Below, piece after piece: positions 42,688 to 46,794 of a stretch of 46,794 bases of DNA. Every line of letters begins with the position of its first letter. Positions within the stretch are counted from its first letter, which is position 1. Source of the stretch: an uncultured Woeseiaceae bacterium (GTDB lineage Bacteria > Pseudomonadota > Gammaproteobacteria > Steroidobacterales > Woeseiaceae); contig CALZMQ010000026.1 in assembly GCA_945788625.1 (NCBI GenBank), positions 1-46,794 on the forward strand, written 5' to 3'. Position numbers and translations under genes: made by a program. The notes below the pieces were generated by a model, which was not told where the DNA came from, ran no database searches, and was given only the letters and a program-made list of their open reading frames with translations.

Positions 42688-44721
42688 CTATGGTGCCGGA
42701 ATCCTGATTGTCATTATCGTGCCCCTCGACACTTCGCTGGACACCTTGAGGTCACCGCCCATCTTGCGCGCGAATTCCCTCGCCTGGTAAGCGCCGATAC
42801 CCATGCCCTGACTGCCCTTGGTCGAATCGAACGGACGAAACAGGTGGTCGCGAACGAACTCCGGCGTCATGCCGCATCCGTCATCGGCCACTACGACGCT
42901 AAGCTGCCCATCCGAATGTTCGGTGCTTACGACGACTTTCCCTTGCGACGATGTGGCGTCCTGCGCATTTCGAATGAGATTTGTCAGTATCATCGTGAAC
43001 TGATCGACGTCGGCTTCGATGCTCGCATCATTGTCGTTGAATTCCAGTTTCGGCACTGGCAGCCTGCCCTCACAGCGGTCTGCGGCCGAAGACACCACGA
43101 ACTTGAGTTCGATCCGTCTGCTGCCCCGCTGAGCCTCGCCTCGTCTGAGCTGGCCCATAACGCGCTTCATCTTGTCGACCGAGTTTGCGATAGTGACCAT
43201 CGCGTCATCGACGAAATCCGGATTGCGCTTGTGCTTGCTGGCGTTGGTAACAATCAGTGACTGCTGTGCAATCAGGTTATTCAGGTCATGCATCAGGAAC
43301 GCCGTAAGGCGGTTGTAAGCCTCGAATTGCCGGGCCTCAGACAACAGCACGTCGGTTCGCTCCTGAGCCAGATGCACCGCAACGTGATTACCTACTGTTT
43401 TCAGCAGGTCACGATCCTCATAGTTCAGCTTGGGTGGTCTCGGTACCCTGGTCATCAAGACCAGGCCCAGCAATTCATTCCGGGTTATCAGTGGAGCGAT
43501 AAGCCAGGCATCGTCGATTTCGAGAAGCCAGTCTGGAAGCTGCAATCCTCCGTATATCCCGGGCTTGCGCTTAAACTCCTCCAGGTCGACAAGCCAGCCA
43601 TCCTGCCGAATGAATTCAACAAGCGGGTCGCTCGTGGAAATATCGGGAGCCTTGTCCGTAGTTCTGTAAGACGAAACGTACTGAAAACTGGCCTTGTCCT
43701 CATCGAGTAGCCAGAGCATCCCGGCCGGGCTGTCGACGATCTGCGCCAGAGCCTTGACTGCGATCTGCCGCGCCGAGCTGTCTTCGATTTTGGCCAGTGT
43801 CGAGATCAGCCGCAACCACTCCTGCCTGTAATCGTATTTGTTGCGAAAAAAGTGTTTACTCAAAAACACTCGCAAACGCGCGCGCAGATTCGCCGAGAAC
43901 AACAGGATGACGAGCATCACAACCGCACCGACGAAGAAGATAATAATGGGTAAACCCGTCCAGGTGCCGCCCTTCCTTACGATCCAGTAGCCGACGGCAC
44001 TCATCAGCAGCAGATAGACACCGACAGCGGCGAGCGTCGTCGTATAAAACACGACCTGTCGTGAAACGAAAATATCGAGTTTCCAGTCCTTGTTGGTTCG
44101 TACCGCAAACGCGATCACAGGCACAAGCGCCGCATTTACGAGTCCGCGCGCCATCCACGTCAAAGGCTCGACCGCGCTCAACATAAGGTTTTGGGAGTAC
44201 AGAAACAGGTCGTAAACGAAGATCCCGCCTATCCCCAGCATGAGCGACTTGATACCCAGTCGGGAATCGTCGGGAGTATTTCGGTGTAATTGCTCAACCA
44301 GCAACAGTCCGGCCAATGCCATCAAGAGTCCGCCGGCATTCAGGATTGAGGTGAGAGAGGTACCTGTTGGAAGCACCCCCACGTCGAGCTGCACTGATGT
44401 TCCGGCGGCAAGGACGGCGACCCATGTTGCAGGACCGGCGAGAGACACAAGGCGTTTGGCACCGATTTTCGCAAACAGTACCGCCAGGAATGTCAGCCAC
44501 GCACCGGTTCGCAGCACTTCGATCACGAATACAGTGAATGTCGACACCGAACGGCCGTAGAGCCCGGCGGCCAGAATGATCGCCCACGCAACATTCACCA
44601 CGCAAGCAGCTATCAACAGGCCACCGAGGACCTGCCCGCGCCAGTTGACCAGCAAGAGAATGGTCAGGAACGTAAAGAGAACTGCGACCGCCGCGTAGCC
44701 GATGATGCCGAGTTCGTTCAT
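42688..44721 (-). CDS. prsK: XrtA/PEP-CTERM system histidine kinase PrsK
   Basis: The 677-residue protein has about eight N-terminal membrane helices, a GAF-like region (about 310-450), and a C-terminal kinase core. The phosphoacceptor His (about 477) is in FLMHDLNNLIAQQS. The ATPase part has NLIRNAQDAT (about 580), DDGCGM (about 610), and GMGIGAYQAREFARKMGG. These features match TIGR02916. PrsK normally works with the sigma-54 activator PrsR, whose gene is usually next to it. No PrsR is found in this window, and the upstream side is interrupted by an IS element remnant. Confidence 0.93.
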   Translation of the reverse strand: MNELGIIGYAAVAVLFTFLTILLLVNWRGQVLGGLLIAACVVNVAWAIILAAGLYGRSVSTFTVFVIEVLRTGAWLTFLAVLFAKIGAKRLVSLAGPATWVAVLAAGTSVQLDVGVLPTGTSLTSILNAGGLLMALAGLLLVEQLHRNTPDDSRLGIKSLMLGIGGIFVYDLFLYSQNLMLSAVEPLTWMARGLVNAALVPVIAFAVRTNKDWKLDIFVSRQVVFYTTTLAAVGVYLLLMSAVGYWIVRKGGTWTGLPIIIFFVGAVVMLVILLFSANLRARLRVFLSKHFFRNKYDYRQEWLRLISTLAKIEDSSARQIAVKALAQIVDSPAGMLWLLDEDKASFQYVSSYRTTDKAPDISTSDPLVEFIRQDGWLVDLEEFKRKPGIYGGLQLPDWLLEIDDAWLIAPLITRNELLGLVLMTRVPRPPKLNYEDRDLLKTVGNHVAVHLAQERTDVLLSEARQFEAYNRLTAFLMHDLNNLIAQQSLIVTNASKHKRNPDFVDDAMVTIANSVDKMKRVMGQLRRGEAQRGSRRIELKFVVSSAADRCEGRLPVPKLEFNDNDASIEADVDQFTMILTNLIRNAQDATSSQGKVVVSTEHSDGQLSVVVADDGCGMTPEFVRDHLFRPFDSTKGSQGMGIGAYQAREFARKMGGDLKVSSEVSRGTIMTIRIPAP

Positions 44722-44824
44722 ATACCCAATTTACTAACGATCAAGGCGGAGAAGAATGACAGCATAGTTGATCGGAATCTATCTACCAACTCACATCAGC
44801 GCGCATGGCCAAGTGCAGTGACCG

Positions 44825-45335
44825 TGACCGTACCCCTGAATTAGAGCATGGGTTGATGTGGGAAATTAAGCATATCAGACTGCTTACTTTGCGAACACAG
44901 CAGGCGGTTTCTTGCCCAGTGAACGGTGCGGTCTGACGTGGTTGTAGTGACGCTGCCAATCATCGATTGTTGATCTCGCATCGGCGATGCTGGCGAACCA
45001 ATGCAGGTCGAGACAGTATGCGCGCATCTTGCCGTTGAAGCTCGCGACGAACGCGTTCTGCGTCGGCTTGCATGGCTGGATGAAGTGCAGCTTCACGCCG
45101 GCTTTCTTTGCCCAGAATTACATTGCCTTCGACGTGAACTCTGGTCCATTGTCGCAGACGATCGTCTTCGGCAGCTTCCTTGCGATGCGACCCAGCTCAC
45201 GAGCGACGCGGTGACCTGAGATCGAGATGATCTTCTCTTCGGAATAGCGCTTGCGCTTCATGTCGGGATCTCCTTTGATTCAAAATACCAGGTCATCCCA
45301 CATACCGCATGGTCCGAATTTTGGGGGTACGGTCA
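44825..45335 (-). mobile_element. Internally deleted IS3-family insertion element
   Basis: The element is bounded by inverted ends TGACCGTACCCC (44825-44836 on the plus strand, 45335-45324 on the minus strand), with weaker matching further inward. It is about 511 bp and contains a fusion of the start of an IS3 OrfA to the end of an OrfB. The bases flanking the ends (CCG and TTG) are not duplicated, so a target-site duplication is missing. It lacks the middle of the transposase and is non-autonomous. Confidence 0.8.
44884..45259 (-). pseudogene. IS3 transposase remnant (orfA start fused to orfB end)
   Basis: From ATG 45259 the frame reads MKRKRYSEEKIISIS, an IS3 OrfA start. It passes directly to GHRVARELG and DNGPEFTSKAM, part of the OrfB integrase core, then a TAA stop. 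Reading continues in frame to QPCKPTQNAFVASFNGKMR and HYNHVRPHRSLG, the OrfB C-terminal end. Most of both proteins is missing, and the first two residues of the DDE triad are lost. Confidence 0.85.
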
Positions 45336-45400
45336 TTGCGAACCAGAGATGGTTCATTACCGCTATTCTTCTGTTCGGCATAAATGGTGCGTTCGACGCT

Positions 45401-46129
45401 TTATGTTTTTGAACGCTTTGTTAACTTAAATATCATCACGGCACGAATTGCTGCCAATCGGTCAGAAAGATTGGCTGCGCGCTCGTACAAAAGCCCGAAC
45501 AAATAGGTAGGAGCAGTCAATCTTAAATATTCCGGTCTGCCCTCGATGAATTGTATGCTGTCAATCGAAAAGCCCGTTTCTCGTGCAAACTTCTGCACGG
45601 ACGCTTTTGTGTTGCAGTTATATAGAGTAGGAAACGTATCGAATTCCTTTCTCCCTCGAAGCGTATTATAGAATCTATGAAAACTTGTCGGCGTCGCTCT
45701 CGCGATAAGTGGCATGTAGTGCCATTTATTTGGTGTTTTAGATAGGAATACCCCTCCAGGTCTTAAAACTCGCCAAATCTCGTTGAATGCAGCGCTGGGA
45801 TTCTGGACGTGCTCCATAACATTATCTGAAAACACGGTATCAAATTTGCTGTCCTCGCAAGGAATAGCGAAATCATCTGAGTTGATGACTCTCGCTTCAT
45901 CAAGATTGAGATTCTCAAGTACTGCTTCATCTGGATCTACACCCATGATGTACTTTGCAATACCCCGAAAATTCATCTGTTTTACATTACCCCTCCCGGC
46001 GCCGTAGTCCAAGCAGACAGTTTCGGAGTTGATGTTTCGTTCAAGTATTTTTCTGAAAATGTCATCATCCCAATTATCGCCGTAATCCGCGTAAAATTTT
46101 TTGTCCATCCATTTTGTCAAGTTCGACAT
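45401..46129 (-). CDS. Class I SAM-dependent methyltransferase
   Basis: The 242-residue protein has motif I VCLDYGAGRGNV, an acidic VDPDEAV after strand 2, and the strand-4 block KFDTVFSDNVMEHVQNP. EIWRVLRPGGVFLSKTPN follows as the post-II motif, with the C-terminal substrate region after it. This is a Methyltransf_11 protein, probably acting on a sugar, lipid or glycan. Its DNA is clearly AT-richer than the rest of the locus, and it lies between an IS3 relic and a tRNA gene, so acquisition by transfer is possible. A GAGA stretch precedes the start. Confidence 0.88.
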   Translation of the reverse strand: MSNLTKWMDKKFYADYGDNWDDDIFRKILERNINSETVCLDYGAGRGNVKQMNFRGIAKYIMGVDPDEAVLENLNLDEARVINSDDFAIPCEDSKFDTVFSDNVMEHVQNPSAAFNEIWRVLRPGGVFLSKTPNKWHYMPLIARATPTSFHRFYNTLRGRKEFDTFPTLYNCNTKASVQKFARETGFSIDSIQFIEGRPEYLRLTAPTYLFGLLYERAANLSDRLAAIRAVMIFKLTKRSKT

Positions 46130-46476
46130 AAATTCTCGCTCTATTCGTTACTCCACCATATGAAATACATTGTCAGGGTAGCGGCACGCCAGGCTACTCG
46201 CGTTTTCAGATTGATCGTCAATTCAACGACCTTGCTAACAACATATCCGTTTCGGATCATTACCAGCCGTTGAGTGTATCAACAGGCCAGAGGCTGCTTT
46301 GGGTTGCGGATTCAATCGGTCGCCATCATAACAAGCAAACGGCTGCCGCTAAGCGCATACCGGATGCTCAGATCAGTATTCACGCACGACGAACCTGCGA
46401 CATTTACGACCATCAGTGGCCTCTGGATTCGTTCTCCAGAGTTGCCGGAAACGGTGAATAAACTCTTGCATAACTG
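46130..46476. other. Intergenic stretch with no recognisable gene
   Basis: Two short open frames on the plus strand (around 46270-46477) overlap each other. They have no ribosome site and no family resemblance that I can see. No RNA, repeat or promoter was recognised. Confidence 0.5.
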
Positions 46477-46505
46477 AAAAAGGGCTTCCAAAGAAACCCT
46501 CTTTA
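46477..46505 (-). terminator. Possible intrinsic terminator beyond the tRNA-like relic
   Basis: GGGCTT (46482-46487) and AAACCC (46494-46499) pair with one mismatch, and the minus-strand read-out ends in five Ts (46481-46477). It would end a minus-strand transcript from the tRNA region. Confidence 0.5.
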
Positions 46506-46529
46506 ATTCAGCTATTTATGCCTTGAAAG

Positions 46530-46547
46530 TGGCGTCCCCAAGGGGAT
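46530..46547. repeat. 18-bp direct repeat of the tRNA-Glu 3' end (copy 1)
   Basis: TGGCGTCCCCAAGGGGAT occurs here and again at 46696-46713, inside the tRNA-Glu gene. Such copies are seen at attachment sites of integrative elements, but these two are only about 150 bases apart with no integrase between them. A decayed tandem tRNA explains it better. Confidence 0.6.
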
Positions 46548-46647
46548 GGAACGGCAGCTGCGCTGCCTCGCCTTCGGCGTCTGTCGGCCGGCTGCGCCGG
46601 CCTCGGATCGAACCCGTGGGTTCGAATCAATCTCCACGAGGACACCG
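46530..46647 (-). pseudogene. tRNA-Glu-like relic filled with GC-rich hairpins
   Basis: The minus-strand end reads CCCCTTGGGGACGCCA, identical to the 3' end of the tRNA-Glu gene next door. The normal body is missing. In its place lie three perfect hairpins: GGCAGC/GCTGCC (46553-46567), CGCC/GGCG (46569-46579) and GGCCGGC/GCCGGCC (46586-46602). A TCGAACCC/GGGTTCGA palindrome (46608-46625) made of two opposed T-arm-like sequences follows. The 5' side has TCCTCGTGGA, also found ahead of the true tRNA. It is probably a second tandem tRNA-Glu that was disrupted. Confidence 0.55.
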
Positions 46648-46650
46648 TCC

Positions 46651-46692
46651 AAAAAGAAAAAGGCCCGCCTGAAGGCGGGCCTTTTTCTTTTT
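46651..46692. terminator. Strong bidirectional intrinsic terminator after tRNA-Glu
   Basis: AAGGCCCGCC pairs perfectly with GGCGGGCCTT around a TGAA loop (46670-46673), and the stem continues into A-rich and T-rich arms (46651-46692). It lies 3 bases beyond the CCA of the minus-strand tRNA and would work in both directions. Confidence 0.92.
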
Positions 46693-46695
46693 GAA

Positions 46696-46771
46696 TGGCG
46701 TCCCCAAGGGGATTCGAACCCCTGTTACCGCCGTGAAAGGGCGGTGTCCTAGGCCTCTAGACGATGGGGAC
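46696..46771 (-). tRNA. tRNA-Glu (anticodon UUC)
   Basis: Read on the minus strand the 76-base gene begins GTCCCCATCGTCTAGAGG, with the D-arm and the CCTAGGACACC region typical of bacterial tRNA-Glu. The anticodon arm CCGCCCTTTCACGGCGG shows TTC in the loop. The T-arm is AGGGGTTCGAATCCCCT. The acceptor GTCCCC pairs with GGGGAC, and GCCA is encoded at the 3' end. Confidence 0.97.
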
Positions 46772-46794
46772 ACAGGACTCTGATCCACGAGGAT

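Noticed and set aside
46270..46477. Short open frames between the methyltransferase and the tRNA.
   Set aside because: They overlap each other in different frames, have no ribosome sites and no recognisable features.
46530..46713. Attachment sites of an integrative element at tRNA-Glu.
   Set aside because: The two repeats are only about 150 bases apart and no integrase is present; a decayed tandem tRNA fits better.

Overview
The window is dominated by an exosortase A (XrtA / PEP-CTERM, EpsH-type) exopolysaccharide locus. Recognisable members of that system include the O-glycosylation-ligase-like polymerase, the export lipoprotein, the chain-length protein, the tyrosine autokinase, a beta-barrel protein, a DUF3473-type deacetylase, two PEP-CTERM-type sugar transferases, exosortase A fused to an EpsI domain, the amidotransferase, the TPR lipoprotein PrsT, the FemAB-like protein, the histidine kinase PrsK and one true PEP-CTERM substrate. 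Gene content, moderate to high GC, lipoprotein signals and outer-membrane components indicate a Gram-negative proteobacterium. A gammaproteobacterium, probably aquatic or marine, is my inference; no taxonomic marker beyond a tRNA-Glu is present.

Layout. (1) 1-3885, plus strand: end of a flippase, a methyltransferase, an APH-like phosphotransferase and the O-antigen-ligase-like protein. (2) 3956-10598, minus strand: three secreted proteins (an Ig-repeat/catalytic-looking 918-residue protein, a beta-helix lipoprotein, a kelch-like protein) joined by a 4-nt overlap and short spacing. They share Cys-containing Ig-like repeats and are preceded by a convincing cyclic-di-GMP-I (GEMM-I) riboswitch at 10794-10868. 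(3) 11292-14310, plus strand: an asparagine-synthase-like protein without the glutaminase cysteine, and a second kelch-like protein. (4) 28532 down to 14329, minus strand: the core XrtA operon of eleven tightly packed genes. (5) 33034 to 28637, minus strand: PEP-CTERM substrate with a good sigma-54 promoter and a terminator, then PrsT and the export lipoprotein. (6) 36962-33228, minus strand: a giant IPT/LamG-like repeat protein. (7) 37219-39953, plus strand: a GT-C type membrane glycosyltransferase and a flippase-like membrane protein. (8) 44721-39956, minus strand: PrsK, a hexapeptide acyltransferase, a lipase-like lipoprotein and FemAB. (9) 44825-46794: an internally deleted IS3-family element, an AT-richer methyltransferase, and tRNA-Glu with a tRNA-like palindromic relic beside it.

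How the parts fit. Glycosyltransferases, the flippase, polymerase, chain-length protein and export lipoprotein would build and export a polysaccharide; deacetylases, acyltransferase, amidotransferases and methyltransferases would decorate it. Exosortase A would process PEP-CTERM proteins, and PrsK/sigma-54 would control that arm. The region 3956-14310 looks like an accessory cassette. Its minus-strand operon appears to be controlled by c-di-GMP at the RNA level, and it encodes large surface or periplasmic proteins with a different kind of C-terminal anchor (Gly-rich + hydrophobic + Arg). This cassette is the most novel-looking part of the window.
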